From DATLXH01 sp035576005 (GTDB taxonomy: Bacteria > Acidobacteriota > Thermoanaerobaculia > Gp7-AA8): a stretch of DNA of 48,914 bases. This document shows, in pieces, positions 1 through 7,620 of the stretch. The notes below the pieces were generated by a model that was not told the origin of the DNA, did not search any database, and saw only the letters and a program-made list of their open reading frames with translations. Where the stretch lies: contig DATLXH010000148.1 of NCBI GenBank assembly GCA_035576005.1, forward strand, positions 1 through 48,914, given 5' to 3'. Made by a program: the position numbers and the translations under genes. Each line of letters begins with the position of its first letter. Within the stretch, counting starts at the first letter, position 1.

Positions 1-173
1 CTCTCCCCGGCGGGGAGAGGGTGGTCGCGTAAGCGACCGGGAGAGGGGCCGCGAGAGATACGAAGACCTCGCCCTTTCGACGGACTGGCGAGACTTTCAC
101 GCCCCTCTCCCTGCTTCGCTCCGCTCGCTTCCCTCTCCCCGACGGGGAGAGGGATACGCCGCTTCGCGGCTCA
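1..173 (+). repeat. Dispersed 245-bp-family palindromic element, copy A (cut by window edge)
   Basis: This segment is nearly identical to 22911-23084 and, inverted, to 33026-33220 and 37634-37828. It consists of nested GC-rich hairpins: a CTCTCCCC/GGGGAGAG stem at each end and a GGTCGC/GCGACC stem inside, ending in a CGCTTCGCGG motif. The terminal TGATGACACC repeats seen in copies B and C are not visible here, because the left end lies outside the window and the right end is lost. It has no coding capacity and is probably a non-autonomous mobile or REP-like element. Confidence 0.85.
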
Positions 174-388
174 GCCAACTCCGCGCGCACAGTTGTGTCG
201 CGCTGCAATCGCCGAGCGTAGTTCGGTGAGACGCGATCGCGCCAACGATTGAGAAGCCCGGTGATCGACGCTCCTGCATACCACAAGGAAAGATGAGCGA
301 TCGGATCCGGAGCGCGCGATGACCTCTGGACGGTCTTGAACTTTTTAAGGCCAAGCCCTAAAAGTTTCATTACCATTTCCCGCGAGGG
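174..388. other. Intergenic stretch without a confident gene
   Basis: No supported gene was found. Bases 332-365 match 5327-5359 as an imperfect direct repeat of about 34 bp containing an A/T-rich inverted repeat (AACTTTT and AAAAGTT in this copy). Both copies lie shortly upstream of a gene. The reverse strand of 174-330 stays open in more than one frame but resembles no family I recognise. Confidence 0.4.
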
Positions 389-907
389 ATGAACGTGCAA
401 CCAGACACTGCTACGGACATCGAGATCCGGCCCGCCGAAATCGCCGATGCCGGGTCTCTCGCACGCATCTACAACTTCTACATCAAGGAGACGATCGTCA
501 CCTTCGAGGAGGAGGCGTTGGATGCGGCCGACATGGTGGAACGGCTTCTGGACGTTCAGAGGGAATCCTTTCCCTGGCTGGTAGCCGTCCGAGGTGGCGA
601 GGTTGTGGGATACGCCTACGCCACGAAGTGGAAACCCCGATATGGATACCGCTTCTCCGCAGAGGTGACCGTCTATCTCGATCGTACCTGTGGCGGCCGC
701 GGAATTGGATCGAAACTCTATGACCAGCTGCTGCCCATGCTGAAAGCGCTAGGGCTGCACATGGCATTCGGTGGAATCGCTCTTCCAAACGATGCCAGTG
801 TGGCGTTCCACGAAAAGTTCGGATTCGTGAAGGTGGCCCAGTTTCACGAGGTTGGAATCAAGTTCGATCGTTGGATTGATGTCGGCTACTGGGAGAGGGT
901 TCTGTAG
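389..907 (+). CDS. GNAT family N-acetyltransferase, phosphinothricin acetyltransferase-like
   Basis: The 172-residue product has the layout of the Pat/Bar/YncA branch of GNAT enzymes, which transfer acetyl from acetyl-CoA to an amino group of a small molecule. It opens with EIRPAEIADAGSLARIYNFY. The acetyl-CoA-binding loop GGRGIGSKLYDQLL lies near residues 100-115, and a typical NDASVAFHEKFGF segment near the C-terminus ends in a GYWER motif. Length matches the family. The GAGGG ribosome-binding motif directly abuts the ATG at 389, so the GTG at 395, spaced about six bases from it, may be the real start. The substrate cannot be read from sequence. It stands alone, followed by the convergent higA. 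Confidence 0.85.
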   Translation: MNVQPDTATDIEIRPAEIADAGSLARIYNFYIKETIVTFEEEALDAADMVERLLDVQRESFPWLVAVRGGEVVGYAYATKWKPRYGYRFSAEVTVYLDRTCGGRGIGSKLYDQLLPMLKALGLHMAFGGIALPNDASVAFHEKFGFVKVAQFHEVGIKFDRWIDVGYWERVL

Positions 908-1035
908 GAGCATAGGCGATGCGCTTTACGTCCTGCGAGGAGTGATGTACATAGTGTAATTATGTCCCCGTAGCGAAAGCCGTTCTGCGCATGGCATCCA
1001 AGACTGCTCTGCGCTGCCACGGACCGACGAAGCAC

Positions 1036-1398
1036 TCACCGAGTCGACTGACGGAGCAGGCTTTCGGCAGGTATGCCGAAGGTCCGGTGCAGGCCTTCGA
1101 TCATCCGAAGTGTCAACGGCCGTTTCCGGTTCAGTATCTCGTAGACACGATTGCTGTGGCCAATCACCGGCTCGAGATCCTTGACGGTCAATCCCTGCTG
1201 CTCCATGCGAAACTTGATCGCTTCCACGGCGTCCGGAAGGTCCATGGGGAAATGCGTGCGCTCATACGCTTCCACCAGCGTTGCCATCACATCCAAACGC
1301 TCGCCTCGGGGACTACCGGCCTTCGCCGTCATCAGGGATTCGATTTCCTTGAGCGCGGCTCGATAGTCAGCTTTGGTCTTGATGGGTTTGATGTTCAT
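1036..1398 (-). CDS. higA: HigA-type antitoxin, XRE-family HTH protein
   Basis: The 120-residue product begins MNIKPIKTKADYRAALKEIE and carries a helix-turn-helix (LTVKDLEPVIGHSNRVYEIL) followed by RPLTLRMIEGLHRTFGIP. This is the usual ending of HigA antitoxins paired with RelE-fold HigB toxins. It should neutralise HigB and repress the operon through the HTH. The ATG at 1398 is chosen because AGAGGG precedes it at good spacing; an in-frame TTG at 1413 lacks a site. The gene follows higB by 11 bases, giving the toxin-first order typical of higBA. Confidence 0.88.
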   Translation of the reverse strand: MNIKPIKTKADYRAALKEIESLMTAKAGSPRGERLDVMATLVEAYERTHFPMDLPDAVEAIKFRMEQQGLTVKDLEPVIGHSNRVYEILNRKRPLTLRMIEGLHRTFGIPAESLLRQSTR

Positions 1399-1409
1399 GA
1401 ACCCTCTTT

Positions 1410-1712
1410 TCAAATCGTTTGTGCGTCTATGGCGTCGTACTGTCTGTGGGTTCCGATGAACCGGATATAGACCACCCGGTACGGGTAGTTGATCCAGACC
1501 ACGATGCGGTATTTGTTACCAGCTAAGTTAAAGATGACACGACCATCGCGAAGGATGCTGGCGCTTCCAAACTGCGCTTTTACATCGCTCGGTTTCGACC
1601 AGTCCGCTTCGAGCACATCCCGGTACCACGCGAGAGTCGGTCCCTCCGCGTCCCGATATTCAGTGCGCCGACCCCAGAACGACTTCAGTGTTGAAAGGGC
1701 GATCACCCGCAC
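1410..1712 (-). CDS. higB: HigB toxin, RelE-fold mRNA interferase
   Basis: From the GTG at 1712 the product has 100 residues beginning VRVIALSTLKSFWGRR, the usual HigB opening, and contains DVKAQFGSASILRDGRVIFN and GNKYRIVVWINYPYRVVYIRF. The family cleaves mRNA on the ribosome, and the paired HigA blocks it. The open frame continues upstream to 1868, but that extension crosses the palindromic operator and does not resemble HigB. The GTG lies only eight bases downstream of a good -10 box, so the message may be leaderless. Confidence 0.88.
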   Translation of the reverse strand: MRVIALSTLKSFWGRRTEYRDAEGPTLAWYRDVLEADWSKPSDVKAQFGSASILRDGRVIFNLAGNKYRIVVWINYPYRVVYIRFIGTHRQYDAIDAQTI

Positions 1713-1720
1713 GGGTCGCG

Positions 1721-1750
1721 ACAATAGTCCCATTTTGGGACTGTTGTCAA
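1721..1750 (-). promoter_or_regulatory. higBA promoter with overlapping palindromic operator
   Basis: Reading the minus strand, TTGACA (1750-1745) and TATTGT (1726-1721) are separated by 18 bases, a good sigma-70 pair. A 27-bp inverted repeat, ACAATAGTCCCA/TGGGACTGTTGT around TTT (1721-1747), with one mismatch between arms, spans the spacer and the -10 box. HigA binding here would occlude RNA polymerase, which is the usual autoregulation of higBA operons. Confidence 0.75.
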
Positions 1751-1849
1751 CTCGCGGACATCGCAAACAAGCGCCACGTGACGCGGCAGTGCATTCTCCG
1801 CGTACTCGCGTCAGGCTACGAGACGCCTCCCCATGGCGTGCGTTCCCGC

Positions 1850-1942
1850 AGCCGCGAAGCGGCGACATCGGTTATAGCCCCACCCGTGAGGGTGGGGTGT
1901 GTCGGTACGAGAATTCCACGGAGCCGCGAAGCGGCGGCATCG
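1850..1942. repeat. Pair of 21-bp direct repeats with hairpins
   Basis: AGCCGCGAAGCGGC followed by GACATCG or GGCATCG occurs at 1850-1870 and again at 1922-1942. Between the two lies a GC-rich hairpin (CCCCACCC/GGGTGGGG). The GCCGCGAAGCGGC core is also at the ends of the 245-bp elements, so this is probably a decayed relative. No gene is seen between 1713 and 1989. Confidence 0.6.
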
Positions 1943-1989
1943 ATGCCGCCCCTTGCGGGGCTCACCGCGCCTATTGGGCTCTTTCTCCA

Positions 1990-3213
1990 TCAGGTGAGGG
2001 CTTCGGTCGCGGCGACGGTTGTGCCGGTGATCTGGTCGCGGAAAAGATCGAGCAGAGCATCGAAGCGGTAGATGCGGTTTCGCTTCTGTCCGGTGACTTC
2101 GCGCAGGATCTTCTTCTCGACAAGGAGGTCGATCGTAGAGGACGCCGTGACGTAGACGCATCGGAGGTGCCGCGATGCCATCCGCACATTGAGGATCGGG
2201 TGTTCGAACGCATAGTCGAGCAGACGCACCGCGTTCGCATTCGACGCGAGCGCCTGGCGGTGCTGCTCGCGCAGGGCCAGGATGGCTCGAGCCGTCGCCG
2301 TCGCGTTGCGGCTCACCGCCTCGACGCCGCGCAGGAAGAACTTCAGCCATCCTTCCCAGTCGCCATCGTTGCGAATGGCGGTCAGACGGTCGTAATACTC
2401 GGCACGGTGCGCCTTGAGATACGCGCTGAGATAGAGGAGCGGCCTCGCCAGGATCGCCCGTTCGCAGAGGAGCAGCGTCACGAGAAGACGCCCGACGCGA
2501 CCGTTGCCATCGAGAAAGGGATGGATCGTCTCGAACTGGGCGTGCGCCAGCGCGCAGTGAATCAGCGGGGGGAGGGACTGGCGATCGTGCAGGAAGAGCT
2601 CGAAAGCGCCAAGCGCCTCGTGCATCGCCGGGACGGCCGGAGGGACGAAGCTGGCGTTCGCCAGCGTGCAGTTCGCCGGGCCAATCCAGTTCTGGGTGCG
2701 TCGGAACTCTCCGGGATCGCGCGTGAAACCACGGACTCCTTCCATCAGGATCGCGTGAACCTCACGGATCAAACGGAGCGACAGGGGCAGTTCGCTCAGC
2801 CGGGCGAGACCACCGTTGAGCGCGCGGACGTAGTTGACGACCTCCTCAACGTCAAGAGGAAGCGCAGCGTTTTTGCCGTCGGCCTCGAGCTGAAGGATGT
2901 CCTCGAGCGTGCTTTGCGTTCCTTCGATCTGCGAGCTGAGGACCGCTTCGTGCCGGACGTACATCCCGACGAAGAGGTCAGGATTCGGTAGAATCGAGCC
3001 GACGCCGTCCAGCCTCGCGAGCGCGCGATCCGCTTCGGACAGGAGCGCGACCAGCTCCGGATCGAACGCGATGGGGGGCTCCCTGGGCGGGAGCGGCTCC
3101 GGGATGAACGCCCGGTAACCCTCCAACTGCTTGACGTATCGGCCTGCCCTCACTCTCAAGTTCGCCTCGTGTATTTGGTGCGCCTGAAACAGCTGCGTCT
3201 GCGGCGTGCTCAT
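1990..3213 (-). CDS. Fic family protein (putative AMPylase) with C-terminal winged helix
   Basis: The 407-residue product contains the complete Fic motif HPFLDGNGRVGR at residues 231-242; the His is the catalytic base and the acidic/Asn residues bind Mg-ATP. An N-terminal SSQIEG at residues 93-98 matches the (S/T)xxxE(G/N) inhibitory-helix motif of self-inhibited Fic proteins. The last 90 or so residues (YAFEHPILNVRMASRHLRC onward) look like a winged helix, typical of the SoFic-like group that carries its own DNA-binding domain. Such enzymes transfer AMP from ATP to protein hydroxyls. The start codon lies in the left arm of an inverted repeat, which suggests autoregulation. No separate FicA-type antitoxin gene is adjacent. 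Confidence 0.9.
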   Translation of the reverse strand: MSTPQTQLFQAHQIHEANLRVRAGRYVKQLEGYRAFIPEPLPPREPPIAFDPELVALLSEADRALARLDGVGSILPNPDLFVGMYVRHEAVLSSQIEGTQSTLEDILQLEADGKNAALPLDVEEVVNYVRALNGGLARLSELPLSLRLIREVHAILMEGVRGFTRDPGEFRRTQNWIGPANCTLANASFVPPAVPAMHEALGAFELFLHDRQSLPPLIHCALAHAQFETIHPFLDGNGRVGRLLVTLLLCERAILARPLLYLSAYLKAHRAEYYDRLTAIRNDGDWEGWLKFFLRGVEAVSRNATATARAILALREQHRQALASNANAVRLLDYAFEHPILNVRMASRHLRCVYVTASSTIDLLVEKKILREVTGQKRNRIYRFDALLDLFRDQITGTTVAATEALT

Positions 3214-3244
3214 ATTTTAATACATCGCCAAGAATTAAAATATG
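3211..3244. promoter_or_regulatory. Inverted repeat spanning the fic start codon
   Basis: CATATTTTAAT (3211-3221) and ATTAAAATATG (3234-3244) are perfect 11-bp arms separated by 12 bases. The CAT of the left arm is the complement of the fic ATG. AT-rich arms in a GC-rich genome, placed at the start codon of a gene whose product ends in a probable winged helix, suggest an autorepression operator and promoter core. Confidence 0.65.
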
Positions 3245-3349
3245 AGTACGTCGGGTCGAGCTCAGTTCCACCCCCTCAAAACGACGCCGCTCACGCGAAC
3301 AGGATCTTTTTCCAGCACCGATGAGCCGGCCTCCACCCCTTAACGGTCG

Positions 3350-3520
3350 GGGCTTGTTGCCTAACTCCACAGAGGAGCGTTCGTCATCCTGAGGAGCGCT
3401 TCTGCGACGAAGGATCTCAAAATGTGACGCTGTGAAATCAATGAGTTTCGTATTTTGAGATCCTTCGCTTTCGCTCACGATGACGAATCGCTGGTGAGAG
3501 TGGAGTTAGGCAACAAGCCC
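3350..3520. mobile_element. MITE-like element with 21-bp perfect terminal inverted repeats
   Basis: The ends 3350-3370 and 3500-3520 are exact reverse complements (the left end contains GGCTTGTTGCCTAACTCC). Inside, a second long imperfect inverted repeat (about 3380-3417 against 3449-3487, containing GAAGGATCTCAAAAT) makes the element almost wholly palindromic. CGGTC is present just outside the left end (3344-3348) and at the right end (3520-3524), a possible target-site duplication. It has no coding capacity. Its position between the fic and lipoprotein genes fits a non-autonomous transposon. Confidence 0.75.
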
Positions 3521-3538
3521 GGTCAGTTCAGGTTGCGC

Positions 3539-3907
3539 TCATGGGCGGACGGATGAGCACTGGTCCTTAGGGATCCATGGAATCTCCGTCGGAATGTCCC
3601 AGTAAAGGTCGACGACCACTCCTCTCTCATCGAGCATCACAGCCAGATACTTCACCGGATCGCTCTCTCCGATGATCCAGCTCAGAATGCGTCCTCCGTG
3701 CAGGATGCCGTCCCGTGTAGGGACTCCAAACTGGCGCCGAAGATCGCTCTCTGTCGTCGTGCATAGCACGATGGAACGGACTGCGACGCGAGTCTCTGCC
3801 GCGCGGCTCATGGCCGCCTCTCGCGACACTGCTGTCGCATGAGAGCACGCCGGGAGCAGGAGAAGCGCCGTTGCGGCTGAAATCGCGAAGAACGGAAATC
3901 TCATCAT
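3539..3907 (-). CDS. Small predicted lipoprotein
   Basis: The 122-residue product has a hydrophobic signal sequence ending in LLPAC, with Cys21 as the probable lipidated residue after signal peptidase II cleavage, so it is probably outer-membrane or periplasm anchored. The mature part contains TTESDLRRQFGVPTRDG, which resembles the beta-alpha start of SmpA/OmlA-type small domains, then a short strand-rich stretch. The function is unknown. It is transcribed away from the oxidoreductase pseudogene and is not in an operon. Confidence 0.6.
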   Translation of the reverse strand: MMRFPFFAISAATALLLLPACSHATAVSREAAMSRAAETRVAVRSIVLCTTTESDLRRQFGVPTRDGILHGGRILSWIIGESDPVKYLAVMLDERGVVVDLYWDIPTEIPWIPKDQCSSVRP

Positions 3908-4164
3908 GCGCGAACGATAACAGTGTTTGCAGTCGTGCGGACGGAGGCCCGGATGTCAGAGAGCGACGCGCCTCGACCACGAAATTTCGCTTCAGCAACC
4001 AGGGGCTCAAAAATCTGGCGGCGGAAAATACGTCAGGACAAACAAGATCGTGAAAAGTGTGCGTCTGACCCGCGTCTGACCCCGTCGACTCCGCTCGAAC
4101 TTCTCGATCCGTGCGTCCATCCGCGCTTCCGATCCTCACCCGCGGCCGGAGTACCATTCGCGCG

Positions 4165-5124
4165 ATGAAGGCTCTCACGTTCGACCGATTCGGCGGCCCC
4201 GAGGTTCTTGAATACCGCGAGGTCCCCGATCCGCTTCCCGGCCAGGGCAGGCCATTGTGAAAACCGAGGCCATCGGCCTGAACTTTGCCGACGTCTATCG
4301 ACGGCGCGGTGACTACCATCTCGAGGGAAAGCCACCATACATCGCCGGCTACGAGGCGGCAGGAGTCATCGAATCCATCGCCGGCGATTCCGATCTGCGA
4401 GTGGGTGACCGCGTCGGATTTGCCGACGCGCCGCACGCGAACGCGGAGCGGGTCGCCGTAGCGATCGAGAAACTGATTCCTCTTCCCGATGACATCACAG
4501 CCGAGGTTGCCGCGGCTGTTCTTCTGCAGGGACTGACTGCGCAATATCTGGTGACCGACAGTCACGCACTCCGGGCTGGCGAGACGGCGCTGGTGCATGC
4601 TGCCGCCGGAGGCGTGGGCCTGCTTCTCGTCCAGCTGGCTAAGGCCCGCGGCGTGCGCGTTCTCGGTCTAACCTCGTCACCCGAGAAGGCGCGATCGGCA
4701 TTGCAGCACGGTGCCGACGCGATCGCCCTCTATTCAGAGGAATGGCCCACCGTGGCACGAGAGTTCTCGCCTGGAGGAGTGGACGTCGTACTACGACTCG
4801 GCCGGCACGACGCTCCTCGACAGCTTCGCCGCGGCACGAACCGGCGGACACGTGGTCTTCTATGGGATGGCGGGCGGCAATCCTCCACACATCGATCCCC
4901 GCATGCTCATGGACACCTCGAAGTCGCTGACGGGCGGCGACCTCTGGAACGTCCTTCGTAGCGGAAAAGAGCGTAGAAAGCGGGCCTCAGATCTCTTCGA
5001 TCAAGTCCGCCACGGCAAGCTGCGCATCACCATAGCCGCGAAGATCCCACTGCGCGACGGCGCCCGGGCGCATACGCTTCTCGAGAGCCGCGGCACCTCA
5101 GGAAAAATCCTTCTCATTCCGTGA
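4165..5124 (+). pseudogene. NADPH:quinone oxidoreductase (zinc-free MDR family), two compensating frameshifts
   Basis: Read across frames, the protein starts MKALTFDRFGGPEVLEYREV, continues with TEAIGLNFADVYRRRGDY, the Rossmann segment HAAAGGVGLLLVQLAKARG, and ends YDSAGTTLLDSFAAARTGG to SGKILLIP. This is a full-length quinone reductase (about 320 residues, QOR/CurA-like). One base is missing near 4250 (the first frame ends at the TGA at 4258) and one is extra near 4790, restoring the original frame. The 540 bases between are therefore shifted relative to both ends. Either the gene is inactive or there are two base-call errors; remaining codon quality suggests recent inactivation if real. Confidence 0.8.
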
Positions 5125-5493
5125 GGCAACGTGACCTCGTCGCGGCCTTCGTCAGGCAGCGGAGGGCGAAGAAGTTGGGGTCGCGAAGAAGTTCGAGTCG
5201 CATCTGAAAAATCAACTGAACGTCGTCTGAATTCTCACCGTGCGAGCACAGTCGCTAACGCATCGCTCTAATCGTTGAGTTGATTTTCCTGATACGACCC
5301 CACTTCCCGCGACAAATTTGTTCGGCGGTCTTGAATTTTGAAGGCCCGGCCCCAAAAGGTCTTTTCCCGCCGCCGAAACGAGCGGAGTGATTCCGAATAT
5401 CCTACGAAGCAGGCAAAGGGCGTCAAAGTCTCGCGAACATCTGGCGGACCACAGCAAGCCCTTACGTGCTCTCCGGCTGTATCCTGGTCTCAG
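5125..5493. other. Intergenic stretch without a confident gene
   Basis: No supported gene was found. Bases 5327-5359 repeat 332-365 (see that region), including an A/T-rich inverted motif around a GGCC-rich centre. The remainder shows no obvious hairpin terminator or strong promoter. Confidence 0.4.
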
Positions 5494-6337
5494 ATGCCTT
5501 GGTCACTGGAAGAGGTAGAAGCCGCGGTGGCCGACTATTTCGGCATGCTTACCCGGGAGCTGTTACGTCAGCCGCTGAATAAAGCGGAACACAATCGCCG
5601 ACTCTCTCGTCTACTTAGCGATCGCAGCCACGGATCGATTGAGCGCAAGCACCAAAACATCAGCGCGATACTGATCAAGGCAGACTTTCCCTGGATCCTA
5701 GGCTACAAGCCGCTGGGGAACTACCAGCGGCTGCTAAGCGACGTGGTCCTTGACAATCTGTCAGCCCACGCTCCTCTCCGGGAACTGGCGATGAAGGTCG
5801 TCACAGAGGAACCCCTCATGCCGACATCAACTGATCTGTTCTTCGAGGAGCCGCCCGCTCCTGAAAGTCCAGGCCTCTATGTTCTTGAGGCGAACAATCT
5901 CTCTTTGCGAAACTATCGCCCGGTACATGTGGATTACTTTCAACAAGAGGCGCGAAACCGCTCCCTTGGTGCCGCTGGCGAACAGCTCGTGGTTCAGTTA
6001 GAACGTTCGCGCCTGCTGCTCGCCGGTGCGGCAAAGCTTGCAGAAAAAGTGGAATGGACTTCAAAGGTCAAGGGCGACGGTGCCGGTTACGACGTTCTTT
6101 CGTTCGAGAATTCTGGGAAGGAGCGCTTTATCGAAGTCAAGACGACTGGTTTTGGTAGGGAGGCGCCGTTTTACGGTGTCGCAGAATGAAGTGAGTTTCT
6201 CGAGCGACTTTGAGGATCAGTATCAACTCTACAGACTGTTCGCTTTTCGCGACAAGCCGCGGCTGTTTTCGCTGCCCGGTGCTCTGGAGAATTCCTGCCG
6301 ACTCGAAGCAAAGTCATTTGTCGCAAGGGTACGGTGA
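5494..6337 (+). pseudogene. DUF3883 domain protein (frameshifted)
   Basis: From the ATG at 5494 (MPWSLEEVEAAVADYFGMLT) the product has an N-terminal helical region of about 110 residues and then a DUF3883 domain: ARNRSLGAAGEQLVVQLERS, KGDGAGYDVLSFE, ERFIEVKTTGFGREAPF, and in a second frame VSQNEVSFSSDFEDQYQLYR and LFSLPGALENSC. The E-xKTT and GYD segments resemble the PD-(D/E)XK-like core often suggested for DUF3883. One extra base near 6175 breaks the frame inside the domain and causes a stop at 6187-6189. DUF3883 proteins commonly sit in defence islands, as here. Whether the frameshift is real is uncertain. Confidence 0.78.
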
Positions 6338-6412
6338 AGGTTTCTCGAAGCGTTCTCCCGCGGTCGTGGGGATCATCGACTCAAAATGCGTTGTCGGTCA
6401 GTAGGGCTCAGC

Positions 6413-7360
6413 TCATCCCAGGTACCGCTGCTCGTTGTGCCACCAGAGGGCCTCGATCATAGGATGGTTACTTGGATTCTCAGGCAACCGAATCTCCGTC
6501 CCATGAAGCGCGTAGTACTGCCGGCCGTTCTCGAATTCTTCCTTGATCCGGCGACTCACCTCGAACCGATGCTCAGGAGTCACTGTCACGTATCCAGCGT
6601 CGAATAGCTTATGAATGTCTGCGCGGAAAAGGATCCCGTTGTTGATCGAGTGCGACGGGAGATCGTGGTAGTCGCGAATGTGGGCCGCTTCGAGGGCAGG
6701 TAGAGTGCGCTCGCTTGTGACCGCGCAGCGCCGACCATACGAGTCTAGAACGGCCACGCGAAAACTGCGCTGCCCCAGTCGCGGGTAGATGATCGCGGGC
6801 GACCCGTAAGGTTCACGCTCGGTAACGGCCATCGGGATGAGTTTCTGAAGATTCTCGTATCGAGCCTCAGCACGGCCGAGGCACTCCGTCCAGATCCTGA
6901 GACCCTCGCCTGAGCTGAGATCGTAGCCCTTCCCCTGCACGATGTTGGAAGACCAGTCCACCGGCATTTGAACCCAGTCGTTCTGGTCAAAGAAAGTGGG
7001 CTGATTGATCAGGACACATCCGATCCAGAAGTCTTGCCTGGGATCAGTCTCCATCTCGAAACGGTTCCGAAACCGCAACAGCCGCTCACGAATCATTGTG
7101 AAATTCGGAGCGCCGTTTGCCTGGCCGTAAACCTCCCACGCCATCGACACGGGCAATCTGGAGTAATGAGCAAAGTACCCAAAGCCACCGATCGCGTTGT
7201 GAGGAACTTTCAGTTTGAAAAAAAGCGGTTCGCCCGGCTGCAAGGCCCTAAAATTCGAGGCCGCACCAGGTTTCCAGAAATTGACTTCATCTACCGCAGG
7301 CTCGAGGGACCGGAGATAAGTGAACCAGTCGTAGTCGGTGTTAGCAATGAAGCCCCGCAT
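6413..7360 (-). CDS. HNH endonuclease with N-terminal PUA-like (modified-base-reader-like) region
   Basis: The 315-residue product has two parts. Residues 1-150 (FIANTDYDWFTYLRSL, EVNFWKP, LQPGEPLFFKLKVPHNAIGG, GFGYFAHY) resemble PUA/EVE/SRA-type folds, which in restriction enzymes read modified bases. Residues about 195-285 form an HNH nuclease: CAVTSERTLPALEAAHI, NNGILFRADIHKLFDAGY, with the AAHI His and the D-H pair as likely catalytic or metal-binding residues. The combination fits a type IV-like modification-dependent restriction enzyme. It is divergent from the TIGR04255 module with about 110 bases between. The nuclease call is firm; the reader role is inference. Confidence 0.82.
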   Translation of the reverse strand: MRGFIANTDYDWFTYLRSLEPAVDEVNFWKPGAASNFRALQPGEPLFFKLKVPHNAIGGFGYFAHYSRLPVSMAWEVYGQANGAPNFTMIRERLLRFRNRFEMETDPRQDFWIGCVLINQPTFFDQNDWVQMPVDWSSNIVQGKGYDLSSGEGLRIWTECLGRAEARYENLQKLIPMAVTEREPYGSPAIIYPRLGQRSFRVAVLDSYGRRCAVTSERTLPALEAAHIRDYHDLPSHSINNGILFRADIHKLFDAGYVTVTPEHRFEVSRRIKEEFENGRQYYALHGTEIRLPENPSNHPMIEALWWHNEQRYLG

Positions 7361-7472
7361 GGACGTCTATTGTGCATCCGATTTCGAGCGCCGCAGGGCC
7401 ATCGCAAGTTTCATGGCCCTCGCAGTGGCGCGAGGTTTCCTCCACGTAGCCAGCAAACCGGTACACTTGAAT

Positions 7473-7620
7473 CGTGGCAATTGAGCGCGCGATCGACGAG
7501 CAGGCGGGATTCACCCTGCGCAGCAAAGCCGGGCGGCACTTCGCGAAGCCGCAGGGATTGAGAGCGGGAAACAGGATTACTCCCCTCGTCCATGGCCTGT
7601 TGAAGGACCGGCACATATGA
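7473..7620 (+). CDS. Small protein translationally coupled to the TIGR04255 gene
   Basis: A GTG-started frame of 48 codons ends in a TGA that overlaps the next ATG (ATGA at 7617-7620). The peptide contains EQAGFTLRSKAGRHFAKPQG and ITPLVHGLLKDR, a basic, possibly DNA- or RNA-binding small protein. An in-frame stop lies just upstream, so it cannot be longer. The tight overlap argues that it is a real gene, possibly a small partner or antitoxin-like component. I do not recognise a named family. Confidence 0.5.

Noticed and set aside
97..354. 85-codon reverse frame near the window start
   Set aside because: Two thirds lies in repeat element A and the rest has no recognisable family.
1489..2991. 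500-codon open frame on the plus strand
   Set aside because: It is antisense to higB and the well-supported Fic gene; its composition (Arg/Asp/Glu-rich, no motifs) is that of a GC-rich shadow frame.
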